A stretch of 37,686 nucleotides of DNA from Spirochaetales bacterium (GTDB lineage: Bacteria; Spirochaetota; Spirochaetia; DSM-2461), in assembly GCA_016936115.1 (NCBI GenBank), contig JAFGPQ010000095.1, forward strand, positions 1-37,686, read 5' to 3'. A program made the translations under genes and the position numbers. Shown here one piece after another: positions 10,203 through 19,428 of the stretch. The notes beneath the pieces are model-generated. The model was given only the letters and a program-made list of their open reading frames with translations. It made no database searches and was not told the origin of the DNA. Within the stretch, counting starts at the first letter, position 1; each line of letters opens with the position of its first letter.

Positions 10203-12158
10203 ATGCTGGACCTGGAAAAATTCCGTGACCGGATGACTCTTCTGAGCGAAGAGGACAGGGAACGGAGCAGCGTTCAGGTTTCCGGAGCAACTCTGGAGGA
10301 GGCCCTGGCCGAGGCGGCCCTGGAACTGGGTTCAAGCGAAAAGGCTCTGGACTACGAAATTCTGGATAAGGGAAAGAAGGGTATCTTCGGCAAAGGAAAG
10401 AACTGTCTGATCATTGCCTATGTGCGGGATAAGGTAGTCGGTGATGACGGCATGCTCCAGGATGTGGTCAGTCGGGAGTATACCACCGGTTTCAGCAAAG
10501 TCCTCACCCCGGTGGACGGGGATTTCTCCCTGCGCCTGGCCCGTGACGGGGTGTATCTGCGTGTGTCCGCTCCTCAGAACGGGGGGATTCCGGTAAGGAA
10601 AGAGACCATATTCGCCCGGGCGGAAGAACGGAATGTGAAGATAACCGATCCCGATGTTGTGGAGCTGCTGATTAGCCGGGGCGACGATGTTCCCGTGAAA
10701 GTGGGTGACTTCGATTATAATCCCATCAATGATCCTATGCTGACAATCTCTATTGAGGAAGAGGATATGAAGGTCTACATCACAGTCATCGCTCCCGGTG
10801 CGGGGGGCTGCGACTACGGTGTGGATGATCTGGAGACCTTTATGCAGAATAACGGAGTCGTGCACGGCATACTGGATGAGGCTCTCGAGGAATTCGAGCG
10901 GCATCCGGTCTACTCACAGCCTCTCCTCATGGCTCAGGGGTCTCCCCCCATCCACGGAGCGGATGCCCGGATCGTGTATAACTTCGAAGTGGATCCCTCC
11001 AAGGTCAAGCTCAAGGAGAGGGTCGACGGCACCATAAATTTCAAGGAACTCAATCTCATACAGAATGTGGTGGAAGGGCAGCCCCTGGCCCGGAAGATCC
11101 CCCCCGAAGCGGGGCAGGACGGGCGGACTGTCAAGGGCAGGATTCTCCCCGCCCGGGACGGAAAGGACCGTGAGATCGGCCTGGGCAAGAATGTCACCAT
11201 TATCGATAACGGGCGGACCGTCATCGCCGCGGCCAGCGGCCAGGTTATGCTCGTAAAAGATCAGATTACCGTGGAGACGGTTATGATCATTCCCGGGGAC
11301 GTGAATATGCAGACCGGGAATGTGAACGCCCTTGGCGCGGTTATCGTCAAGGGGAATGTGGAGGACGGCTACTCCGTCACGGCCCAGGGTAATATCGAGG
11401 TTCTGGGAATCGTGGGTAAAGCCAACCTCACCTCCGGTGCGGATATCATCGTCAAACGGGGTATCAACGGCAGCGACGATCAGGATCTGGGGAGCATCCG
11501 TGCCGGGAAATCGGTCTGGGCCACCTTCATTCAGAACGCCCGGGTCGATGCGGGGGAGTGGGTCGTGGTGAGCGACGGTATCGTCAACAGCAATATCACC
11601 TGTCTCCATAAGGTGCTCTGCCAGGGCAAGCGCGCCCAGATTGTGGGCGGCCTTATCCGGGCCAGCGAAGAGATCAACGCTCAGACCCTGGGATCCCAGG
11701 GAGGGACGGAGACTATCCTGGAAGTGGGATATGATCCCAAATCCAAGGAAGAGCTTGAATCCCTGACCAAGAACCGGACCGCCTACGAGAATGAATTGAC
11801 CGAGGTGGACCGGAATATACAGGGGCTGATCCGGCAGAAAAAGGTACAACGGAAAAAGCTCTCCCCCGAAAAAGAGAAGATGCTCATCGAACTCAAGGAC
11901 AGGCATAACGACCGGGTCGCCCGGATCAAGGATCTTGAGAAGGCCATCGCCAAGAGGGAATCCTATCTTGACAGCCTTAAAAATGTGGGCCGGATCTCCG
12001 CGGGTAAATCGGTTCTGCCCGGTGTGAAGATCAGGATTCGCGATGCCTCCTACGATGTAACCCGCGCCTTTGACCAGCCCGTGACTTTTCTGCAGGAGGA
12101 CGGCGTTGTGAGAACCGCCGACTATCAGGAAATCAGCGAGGAGCTCTCCAGGAGGTAA
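10203..12158 (+). CDS. FapA/DUF342 family protein with N-terminal Jag_N-like domain
   Basis: N-terminus SGATLEEALAEAALELGSSEKALDYEILDKGKKGIFGKGKN is Jag_N-like. The remainder is DUF342-type beta-helix plus coiled coil. Confidence 0.85.
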   Translation: MLDLEKFRDRMTLLSEEDRERSSVQVSGATLEEALAEAALELGSSEKALDYEILDKGKKGIFGKGKNCLIIAYVRDKVVGDDGMLQDVVSREYTTGFSKVLTPVDGDFSLRLARDGVYLRVSAPQNGGIPVRKETIFARAEERNVKITDPDVVELLISRGDDVPVKVGDFDYNPINDPMLTISIEEEDMKVYITVIAPGAGGCDYGVDDLETFMQNNGVVHGILDEALEEFERHPVYSQPLLMAQGSPPIHGADARIVYNFEVDPSKVKLKERVDGTINFKELNLIQNVVEGQPLARKIPPEAGQDGRTVKGRILPARDGKDREIGLGKNVTIIDNGRTVIAAASGQVMLVKDQITVETVMIIPGDVNMQTGNVNALGAVIVKGNVEDGYSVTAQGNIEVLGIVGKANLTSGADIIVKRGINGSDDQDLGSIRAGKSVWATFIQNARVDAGEWVVVSDGIVNSNITCLHKVLCQGKRAQIVGGLIRASEEINAQTLGSQGGTETILEVGYDPKSKEELESLTKNRTAYENELTEVDRNIQGLIRQKKVQRKKLSPEKEKMLIELKDRHNDRVARIKDLEKAIAKRESYLDSLKNVGRISAGKSVLPGVKIRIRDASYDVTRAFDQPVTFLQEDGVVRTADYQEISEELSRR

Positions 12159-12161
12159 AAC

Positions 12162-12488
12162 GTGGCCCTGACACCCCTTGATTTGCAGACCCTGTTCGTT
12201 AAGATGAATGATGTGAACAGGGAGCAGGCTCATTTGCGAGCCGCCGAAGCTCAGGAGCAGTCCTTCGAGGCCAAGAAACTGGCCGAAGAGGAGCTGCGCA
12301 AGGACAAATCCGTTAATCCCAGCGCTGAAAACGAAGATATGGACAATCGGATCAAGGAGAAGGAAGAGGAGAACCGCCGGGAGAATGAGCGGGGCGACAA
12401 AAAGAAAGAGAGCGGGGAGAAGGATCGTGAACAGAAGGAGTATATCACCGATCCCAATCTTGGACAGCATATCGACCTGATAGGATAG
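12162..12488 (+). CDS. Small charged coiled-coil protein of the flagellar operon
   Basis: GTG start, tightly packed after the FapA gene. E/K/R-rich 108 aa. Confidence 0.75.
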   Translation: MALTPLDLQTLFVKMNDVNREQAHLRAAEAQEQSFEAKKLAEEELRKDKSVNPSAENEDMDNRIKEKEEENRRENERGDKKKESGEKDREQKEYITDPNLGQHIDLIG

Positions 12489-12502
12489 GACAGGGGGGAC
12501 AG

Positions 12503-13018
12503 ATGGGGCAGTTTGCGGTCATCGTGATATTATTGGCCATACAGGTACTGGCATTTCTCTATTTTCGCATGATGATACGCCGGGAACTCTCCCGTGAAAA
12601 CCGTATAGACAGCGTACGCCGGGAGATAGAACAGCTCATTATAGAACTGGACAGGACGGCGGACAGGAACGTGGAGATTGTGGAAAACCGAATAGCCGCC
12701 CTGAAGGAGCAGATAAGGCAGGGTGAGAGAATTATACGCCTGATCGAGACGGAGCAGGAGAAAAGGGATACCGCCCCCCCTCTCTACACTGATCTGGCGG
12801 GCCGCATTCCCGAAGAGAAAATCGAGGAGGAGAGCCCCGCCTCACGTATCGTGGGTGTTTCCTCCCGGGATGAGGATTGGGGTATTGAAGTCATAGACGG
12901 CCGGGAAAGAGCCCTGGAACTTTACCGGCAGGGTATGGACGCGGCTCTCATCGCCTCATCAACCGGTCTGCCCCGGGGTGAAGTGGAACTTATTATCTCA
13001 TTGAATAAAAAAGGATAG
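12503..13018 (+). CDS. Membrane-anchored protein with coiled coil and C-terminal HTH-like segment
   Basis: N-terminal TM and C-terminal ELYRQGMDAALIASSTGLPRGEVELIISLNKKG. Position is operonic. Confidence 0.75.
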   Translation: MGQFAVIVILLAIQVLAFLYFRMMIRRELSRENRIDSVRREIEQLIIELDRTADRNVEIVENRIAALKEQIRQGERIIRLIETEQEKRDTAPPLYTDLAGRIPEEKIEEESPASRIVGVSSRDEDWGIEVIDGRERALELYRQGMDAALIASSTGLPRGEVELIISLNKKG

Positions 13019-13020
13019 GA

Positions 13021-14673
13021 ATGGAAGAAGCACAGAAATACAGGGCCCAGTTTCTGGACATCGCAGGTGAAATAGAGCTTAATCTATCCCTGATTCTGGA
13101 AGAGTGGGATGCCTTCCTTCGGAAAAAAGACGAAATGGATGATCTTTACCGGATGATCCACTCCCTCAAATCGGGAGCCGCCTTTCTGGATATGGCCGAG
13201 CTGGAGGAGAAAGCCCATCGGGCGGAGGGGGAAGTGGGCGCCTGCCGTAAGGGATCGGGGGACGGTAAGATTCTGTTCGATCTTCTTTCGGAGATTCTGG
13301 ATCTTCTGGCGGAAAAAGAGGTGGCCCCTCTGGGGAATGAGGTCTTCACAGCACGGGAAACCATGATCATGGACCGGGCCAGGAAGAGAGGGGAATCGGT
13401 CTACCGGATTCTCTGCCGCATCGATCCGGCGGAACCTATGAAGAAGGCCCGGGCCTTTCTCATTCAGAATAATCTGGAGTACTCCTTTAATGTTATTAAG
13501 ACTGTACCCTCCCTGGACAGGGATGAGGACTTTTCCCTCTTTACCCTCTACCTCACAACGGACGAACGTAAGGATGCCGTAAGACGGGCCATGGATGTGG
13601 ACCGGATTGCGGAGATTCGCATCGAGCCCTATCTTCCCGGAGACGAAGAAGAGGGGGACGGGGGCGAGGCTCTCACCGTTCTTCACGAAGTCCGCCGTCA
13701 TCCGGTTAGCGTTGAGATGGATCGTCTGGATGAGATTCGCTACTACCTGGAAGAGATGAGCCGGGGTGACGGGGAAAAGCTTGCCGACCTGGTGGGAGGC
13801 ATCAACCGGGTCATGACATCCCTGGTATACGAACCTTTCCGTTCCCTGGGGACGGGAGCGGAACTCTACCTGATGAAACTGGCCGATAGGGAAGGAAAGA
13901 GGGTGGATTTTGAGATGCGGGGGGGGGATATGATGCTTTCCCTGAGCTGGATACAGCCCCTTACGGAGATTTTTCAGCAGCTTATCAGAAACAGCCTGAC
14001 CCACGGAATAGAGCGCGAAGGGAAGATCACCCTGGCTGGCGAGGAAGGGGATGGCCGCCGGGTCATCCGTTTTTCCGATAACGGCAGGGGGCTGGATCTT
14101 GAGAAAATCCGTGCCGCATCCCGGGAGGGGGAATCCCTGCTGGATACGATCTGCCGATCCGGTTTCTCTACCTCTCCAGTAGCGGATACCATGTCCGGCC
14201 GGGGCATCGGTCTGAATCTGGTTCGCCATAATGCGGAGACGATCGGCGCCGAACTTTCCCTGGAACATTATGAGGACGGGAGCGGCCTCTCTTTTCTCAT
14301 AGAGCTGCCCGATCAGGATGTCCTTCCCATTCTGCAGTACCGTATTGAAAATACCATAGCCACAGTGCCCCGGTATTTCATAGAGAAGGAACTGGAACTG
14401 AACAAAAGACTTCTGAAGCGTAACCGAAGGAACCGTTATTTCTATCTGCACGAGGGAGTGCATCTTCCCCTTTTCGAAGGGGACAGGCCGGTGGCCGGGC
14501 TTGATTCTATGCGTAGGGCCCAGTTCGTCATCATTCTGTCCTATCTGACAAAACGCTACGCCCTGCTGGCTGACGAGCTCCTGCTTGAAAGCCGCGTTTC
14601 CCGAAGGGAACTGGAACAACTTCACTATATTGACCCCGCAAAACTGGAGGAACGAGTTGATAAAAGACGTTAA
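13021..14673 (+). CDS. CheA-like histidine kinase (Hpt + HATPase + degenerate CheW-like C-terminus)
   Basis: Hpt MIHSLKSGAAFLDMAELEEKAH. ATPase N-box QLIRNSLTHGIE, G1 FSDNGRGLD, GFSTS...SGRGIGLNLV. C-terminus resembles a CheA P5 domain (QFVIILSYLTKRYALLADELLLESRV). Confidence 0.75.
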   Translation: MEEAQKYRAQFLDIAGEIELNLSLILEEWDAFLRKKDEMDDLYRMIHSLKSGAAFLDMAELEEKAHRAEGEVGACRKGSGDGKILFDLLSEILDLLAEKEVAPLGNEVFTARETMIMDRARKRGESVYRILCRIDPAEPMKKARAFLIQNNLEYSFNVIKTVPSLDRDEDFSLFTLYLTTDERKDAVRRAMDVDRIAEIRIEPYLPGDEEEGDGGEALTVLHEVRRHPVSVEMDRLDEIRYYLEEMSRGDGEKLADLVGGINRVMTSLVYEPFRSLGTGAELYLMKLADREGKRVDFEMRGGDMMLSLSWIQPLTEIFQQLIRNSLTHGIEREGKITLAGEEGDGRRVIRFSDNGRGLDLEKIRAASREGESLLDTICRSGFSTSPVADTMSGRGIGLNLVRHNAETIGAELSLEHYEDGSGLSFLIELPDQDVLPILQYRIENTIATVPRYFIEKELELNKRLLKRNRRNRYFYLHEGVHLPLFEGDRPVAGLDSMRRAQFVIILSYLTKRYALLADELLLESRVSRRELEQLHYIDPAKLEERVDKRR

Positions 14674-15325
14674 GGCTGCTTTTTTTGATATAGATCATAC
14701 TCTCACACGCCATTCGACTGCGATTCGGTGCATTGCTTATAATCTCTGGAAGAGACGGGTACCCGTCAAATTCTGTTTTTCTATCATCAGACCCTATTTC
14801 AAATATAAAAAGGGAACCATGAGTCTGAATAATTGCGATACCATGATGGCCGGAATGGATGGCCTCCCCCGGACCCTTCTGGACTCCATGGGAAAGATCA
14901 GTTTCAAGCGGTACCATGAAAAGGATCTTTACGGGGAGATGGTCAATCTGATAGGTGAGTACAGGAAGGCGGGTATTCCGGTCATCCTGGCCACATCCAG
15001 TCCCCGATTCGTGGTGGAATCCTATTACGAGTATCTGAAAGCGGATCATCTCATCGCCACGGAGCTGAGGTTTAATGAGAAGGATGAGACAGACGGTACC
15101 TTCGTGGGTATGGTCGCCTTCGATTCGGGGAAACGGGAACGGGTGGACGCCTATATGAAGGAAATGGGTTACGATCCGCAGAATTGCGCCTTCTATTCCG
15201 ACTCCATCCATGATCTCCCCTCCCTCTCCATGGTAGGCAGCCCGGTGGCGGTCAATCCGGACCGTGAACTGGAGAAGCATGCCCGTGAGAACCACTGGGA
15301 TATTCTGGATTTCCGTAGTAAATAG
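14657..15325 (+). CDS. HAD-superfamily hydrolase, subfamily IB (SerB-like)
   Basis: DxD motif FFDIDHTLT, ILATSSPRFVVE, FYSDSIHDLPSL. TTG start (LIKDVKAAFFDIDHTL) preceded by SD-like ggagg; overlaps the upstream CDS by 17 nt. Confidence 0.85.
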   Translation: MIKDVKAAFFDIDHTLTRHSTAIRCIAYNLWKRRVPVKFCFSIIRPYFKYKKGTMSLNNCDTMMAGMDGLPRTLLDSMGKISFKRYHEKDLYGEMVNLIGEYRKAGIPVILATSSPRFVVESYYEYLKADHLIATELRFNEKDETDGTFVGMVAFDSGKRERVDAYMKEMGYDPQNCAFYSDSIHDLPSLSMVGSPVAVNPDRELEKHARENHWDILDFRSK

Positions 15326-15329
15326 GGAG

Positions 15330-15358
15330 TCACCGGAGAAAAACCCTTTCTCCGGTGA
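15330..15358. terminator. Bidirectional terminator-like hairpin between convergent genes
   Basis: tcaccggagaaa (15330-15341) / tttctccggtga (15347-15358), perfect 12-bp stem, 5-nt loop. No long T-tract. Confidence 0.6.
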
Positions 15359-15382
15359 TTGCTGATCTGTTCTTAAGTTAGT

Positions 15383-16396
15383 TCAGATCTGACGTTTAAG
15401 ATAACTGGAGAAGGCTTCCACCTTGGTTTCCACCAAGCCTCTGGCTTCGGCGGAGGAGATGAAAAGCTTGAATTTCGTAAAGCCCAGATCCCTGGTGTTC
15501 ACATTCTTCTCCTTGAGGCGAGTAGATAGTACCGAGTAGCGGTGATAACCGGGGACTCCCCCGTTATCCAGTTCCTGCAGAGTTTCAATGAGAATCCTGA
15601 AGGCGCCCTGCAGGGAACCTTTTTCCCTGTTCTTCTCGTATCCCTTGCCCGGAAAGATCTCCGTTCCCTTCTCATACTCGTTCAGAGTGACATAACCCGC
15701 TTTGACAGCGGCGGCGATGAAATTACTCCATTGGCGGAAACCCAGTTTCTTTTCATCAAAACCCCGGTTGAGGATTTTCATCTGAATTTTCACGGTACCC
15801 ATGTTGCAGGTTTTCTGATCCCGCTGCAGCTGGGCCGCCGATTCGGCCAGCCGTTCGTACCAGTACTCCCGATTCATGTTGATCTTGTTCCCGCTGCTGC
15901 TGGGCTGATCGTCTTCGCCGGCGTCGTCATCGTCTTCGTCCGGTCTCAGTTCCCGGTAGTCCTTGAAACTGTCCGCCTGTTCCAGAAGGTCCTTGGAGGC
16001 CGTCTTGAAATCGCAGACAATATGGATCTCCTTTCCCGACTTTCTCAGGCTCCGCAGGAGAGGACGGAAGTCGCTGTCCCCGGTAATGAGCATGTAGGTG
16101 TCGATATGCTGGAAGAAGCGCAGGAGGTCAAAGGCGTCCGATACCAGCTGCATATCGGAACCGTTCTTGTTGCTCCGCACCTTCTTGTAGGGCACGTGGA
16201 GCATGAAGAAGTTGTAAGTGGCCAGAATCGGACCCAGCGAGCGGAAACCCGGTTTGCTCCAGTCCGCATAGGCATAGGAGGTTACAACTCTTCCCAGTGA
16301 CTCGGCATAGTCCATGAGGGACTGGACAAAGAGATTGTCCGTACTGCCCGGGGTCACGTTTTCTATATCCCATAAAATGGCAATGTTCTTATCCAT
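15383..16396 (-). CDS. NYN-domain (LabA/PIN-like) putative RNase with two OST-HTH/LOTUS-like domains
   Basis: IAILWDIENV... (NYN Asp), GSDMQLVSDAFDLL, YMLITGDSDFRPLL. Two C-terminal repeats (LGFRQWSNFIAAAVKAGYV and LGFTKFKLFISSAEARGLV). Start at MDKN is supported by promoter position. Confidence 0.82.
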   Translation of the reverse strand: MDKNIAILWDIENVTPGSTDNLFVQSLMDYAESLGRVVTSYAYADWSKPGFRSLGPILATYNFFMLHVPYKKVRSNKNGSDMQLVSDAFDLLRFFQHIDTYMLITGDSDFRPLLRSLRKSGKEIHIVCDFKTASKDLLEQADSFKDYRELRPDEDDDDAGEDDQPSSSGNKINMNREYWYERLAESAAQLQRDQKTCNMGTVKIQMKILNRGFDEKKLGFRQWSNFIAAAVKAGYVTLNEYEKGTEIFPGKGYEKNREKGSLQGAFRILIETLQELDNGGVPGYHRYSVLSTRLKEKNVNTRDLGFTKFKLFISSAEARGLVETKVEAFSSYLKRQI

Positions 16397-16402
16397 GAAA
16401 CC

Positions 16403-16431
16403 ACTATAGTCTTTACGGTGATAACATTCAA
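16403..16431 (-). promoter_or_regulatory. Sigma70-like promoter abutting the NYN gene start
   Basis: On minus strand TTGAAT-17 bp-TATAGT-6 nt-ATG (16396). Confidence 0.65.
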
Positions 16432-16464
16432 CTCCCCGTTCATTCAATCTTTCTCGCCGGTTCA

Positions 16465-16493
16465 TTGTCAATTCCTCCGGCAAAGGCTATAGT
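16465..16493 (+). promoter_or_regulatory. Sigma70-like promoter abutting the EamA gene start
   Basis: TTGTCA (16465-16470)-17 bp-TATAGT (16488-16493)-7 nt-ATG (16501). Confidence 0.68.
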
Positions 16494-16500
16494 AGGGGCT

Positions 16501-17439
16501 ATGACCAAATTTTTCACCCACCCCGTATACAGGACCCTCCTGGCATTTTTCTGCTGCGCCCTCTGGGGAAGCGCCTTTCCCGCTCTGAAAATAGGTTACG
16601 TCGAATTCCACCTGACCCCGGGGGATCGGGGAGGTCTCCTTATCTTTGCGGGCAGCCGCTTCCTGACCGCTTCCCTTATTATCATGGGGGCGGGCTTTCT
16701 GAGCCGGGGACGATCCTTCACCGGGAGCGGATATGGGGGGAAGCAGACCCTGATGATTCTCCTTGTGATCGGAGTGCTTCAGACCACCCTGCAGTACCTT
16801 TTTTTCTACTCAGGGGTTGTTCTGATTCCCGGTTCAGTCAGCTCCATCGTCAACTCTTCCCGGGTCTTTTTTACCATGGTACTGGCCCATTTTTACTTTC
16901 GAGACGACCGATTCAGCCTTCGTAAAACGGCCGGCCTCATTCTGGGAATGGGGGGAATCGTCATGGCGAACCAGGGCGGGGGAGGGGAGAGCTTTTTTTC
17001 TCCCGGTGTTCTTTACATTATGGCCGCCGCCCTGTCCGGGGCAATGGGTGGAATCCTGGTCAAAAAGGTCTCTGGGAAAATTTCTCCCTTCTTCCTGACC
17101 GGGGGACAGATGCTCATCGGTTCCCTTCTGCTGCTGATGACCGGCATTATTCTGTCTCCCTCATCGACTCTTGTTCTGACCCCGGGCGGGGTTATTCTAT
17201 TCCTTTACACTGCCTTTCTTTCCGCATCGGCCTTTGTGCTTTGGAATTATCTTCTCAAGTATAACCGGGCCGGAGAAATCAGTCTCTATCTGTTCGCTAT
17301 TCCCCTTTTCGGCACCCTTCTCTCCCGTCTTTTCCTTAAAGAGGCAGTGACCGCAGGGCTTTTTCTGGCTTTGCTCCTGGTCAGTGGGGGAATCCTCATG
17401 GTTAACCTAAACTCCCTCCGCCAAAAGCCGAAAATATAA
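16501..17439 (+). CDS. EamA/DMT-superfamily transporter
   Basis: Ten hydrophobic segments, EamA-like FFCCALWGSAFPALKIGY and internal repeat. Confidence 0.9.
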   Translation: MTKFFTHPVYRTLLAFFCCALWGSAFPALKIGYVEFHLTPGDRGGLLIFAGSRFLTASLIIMGAGFLSRGRSFTGSGYGGKQTLMILLVIGVLQTTLQYLFFYSGVVLIPGSVSSIVNSSRVFFTMVLAHFYFRDDRFSLRKTAGLILGMGGIVMANQGGGGESFFSPGVLYIMAAALSGAMGGILVKKVSGKISPFFLTGGQMLIGSLLLLMTGIILSPSSTLVLTPGGVILFLYTAFLSASAFVLWNYLLKYNRAGEISLYLFAIPLFGTLLSRLFLKEAVTAGLFLALLLVSGGILMVNLNSLRQKPKI

Positions 17440-17476
17440 GGGTAGGGGGGCAATTTCTCTCCTGCGGGAGATTTTA

Positions 17477-19102
17477 ATGCACGAAGATCTACTGGAATCG
17501 ATCAAGAGAAAATCCCTGGCCGTTGCTTCGGGTAAGGGCGGTGTCGGCAAGACCATGACCAGCACCAACCTGGCTATCTACCTTGCCCAGAGAGGGCACC
17601 GTGTAGGATTGATCGATGCGGATCCCCTGTCTGACATAACCACTCTTCTTGACGTAAAGGAAAAGGAGAGTCGCCTCCCCCCCCTTGACGAAATTCAAAG
17701 CCTGGACGAGGGAATCGTCCAGATCATCCACAATCTGGATCTGATTTTTCCCCAGTCCAAGAAGGGTGCCGAAGAGACGGCCCGTTTGCTGGGACGGCTC
17801 TATGAGGAGTTCCCCGAGGAAATTGACCGGCGCTATGACTATCTGCTCTTTGATATGCCCGCCGGAGTTCAGGAACAGGAGAACATGGTCTATCTGGACC
17901 GGATGAATCAGATCCTCATCGTAACCAATCCTGAACCTACCGCCCATGTGTCCGCCGGGGGCTACATGAAAAAAGCCCGGGACAGCAAGGGGCGTGATAA
18001 ATTCCTTCTCTGGCATAACAAATATGTGGAAGCGGGGGATGTGGACTTCAATCCCACCGACGTGGTGGGTAATTACAACCGTAACGTCCTGGAAGAGGAC
18101 AGGCTGGAGAATGTGAAGACCGTTGACGCGGCCCGCATCTCTCCCGATCCGACTCTGGATCTGCTGAAAAGCGATCCCTCCATACGGCTGAACATCCTGC
18201 GGAATATCATCGATAATCTTCAGGTTATGCTGGAACTGAGCCTTCCCCTTCCTCCTCCGGGGGGGACGATAAACGGCAAGGGCTACCGGATTATACGCTA
18301 CTACATGAAAAAGCATCCCCGGATTCAGAACCATGGGACTTATCTGGACGAACTGGAGACCTATCTGTTCTCTCTCATGGGACGGGAGAAAAAGGGCCAT
18401 TTCTTCGGGACAAAGCAGAGAGAGGAACTCATAGTCTATCTGAAGAAGGTAGAAGCCACCCCACTGCGCAAGGAGTTGGTGGTCACCTATCTGATGATCC
18501 GGGGCCGATTATCTGAACTGGAAAATGCGGAAAGGCTTTTCAGTAGCGGTTCAAAAAACACTCTGGGGGAAGCTTTTCACTATGTGGACAGGGTACTCAT
18601 ACAGTTCCTGGTAACCTGCTCCCGGGAAGTACAGAGGATTCCCCTGATCAAGAATATGGCCTCCCTGCTCCTCTTTAATTTCATACTTCTCAAACTCTTT
18701 CAGTCCGAAACTGTTCATGGTCTGGTCATGGAGTTCATACCCGTGAAAAAGGACGGCCGGAACAATCCCGTACGGGACCGGAATCGACAGATCGTGAATC
18801 TGGTAAGGAACGATTCGGTCTATAAGAGGAAATATCTCGATCTGGTTATGATGCTTCGTCCGGTGATGGAGAAGCAGCTCTCCCAGATCGTCACGGCCTT
18901 TCACCTGCATCCTCTGCTTTTTATGGAAAGCCACGGCAAGGTGAACCGGGCCGCCTATGTAAAACTTTTCAGTAACTTTCTCCACGAAACCATTTACAGC
19001 GGTTTGGGAATAACCGTGGGTTTTAAATACAGGCCCGTTTCCGTCGCTTTTCGGAAGGGAGCCGATTTTGTTCTCCATCATATGGAAAAAACAGGAGGCT
19101 GA
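17477..19102 (+). CDS. ParA/MinD-like ATPase with ~300-aa C-terminal extension
   Basis: Walker A VASGKGGVGKTMTSTNLAIYLAQRGHRVGLIDADPLSD. YDYLLFDMPAGVQEQEN and IVTNPEPTAHVSAGGY are FlhG/MinD-like. Confidence 0.88.
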   Translation: MHEDLLESIKRKSLAVASGKGGVGKTMTSTNLAIYLAQRGHRVGLIDADPLSDITTLLDVKEKESRLPPLDEIQSLDEGIVQIIHNLDLIFPQSKKGAEETARLLGRLYEEFPEEIDRRYDYLLFDMPAGVQEQENMVYLDRMNQILIVTNPEPTAHVSAGGYMKKARDSKGRDKFLLWHNKYVEAGDVDFNPTDVVGNYNRNVLEEDRLENVKTVDAARISPDPTLDLLKSDPSIRLNILRNIIDNLQVMLELSLPLPPPGGTINGKGYRIIRYYMKKHPRIQNHGTYLDELETYLFSLMGREKKGHFFGTKQREELIVYLKKVEATPLRKELVVTYLMIRGRLSELENAERLFSSGSKNTLGEAFHYVDRVLIQFLVTCSREVQRIPLIKNMASLLLFNFILLKLFQSETVHGLVMEFIPVKKDGRNNPVRDRNRQIVNLVRNDSVYKRKYLDLVMMLRPVMEKQLSQIVTAFHLHPLLFMESHGKVNRAAYVKLFSNFLHETIYSGLGITVGFKYRPVSVAFRKGADFVLHHMEKTGG

Positions 19103-19104
19103 TT

Positions 19105-19428
19105 ATGGCAGTAAGCACCAAAAAGAATTATGCCCTTTTAGGGGGGCTGACCAATTCCGCATGGATTGAGGAAAACACCCCCATAGGAGAGGTTTTCGAT
19201 CATCTCACCCAGCTTTACTCCCTTGTGTACGAAGGAATGTCTACCGTCTCTCCGGAGTTCCGGGATTTCGGATTCGACCGTATCGAACTGATCATCTCCG
19301 AAGAGTACCGGTCCGGCTTAAGCGATGCCATGTTCGAAACAAAGAGAATGGTGGACAATTACCTTTTGAACGCCGGATTTCCCTGCTCTATGGAGTTTGC
19401 CGGGGGAAACGCTCTTCTAGCTGTTTAA
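19105..19428 (+). CDS. Small conserved-looking protein coupled to the ParA-like ATPase
   Basis: Starts 2 nt after the preceding stop. 107 aa, no recognisable domain. Confidence 0.7.
   Translation: MAVSTKKNYALLGGLTNSAWIEENTPIGEVFDHLTQLYSLVYEGMSTVSPEFRDFGFDRIELIISEEYRSGLSDAMFETKRMVDNYLLNAGFPCSMEFAGGNALLAV

Noticed and set aside
10914-12470. 518-aa minus-strand ORF
   Set aside because: Antisense to the FapA-like CDS, low-complexity hydrophobic/His/Gly composition, no motif.
13084-14625. 513-aa minus-strand ORF
   Set aside because: Antisense to the CheA-like CDS, no family motifs; typical shadow ORF in biased-codon GC-rich DNA.
15542-16300. 252-aa plus-strand ORF
   Set aside because: Antisense to the NYN/OST-HTH gene, which has intact motifs and a promoter.
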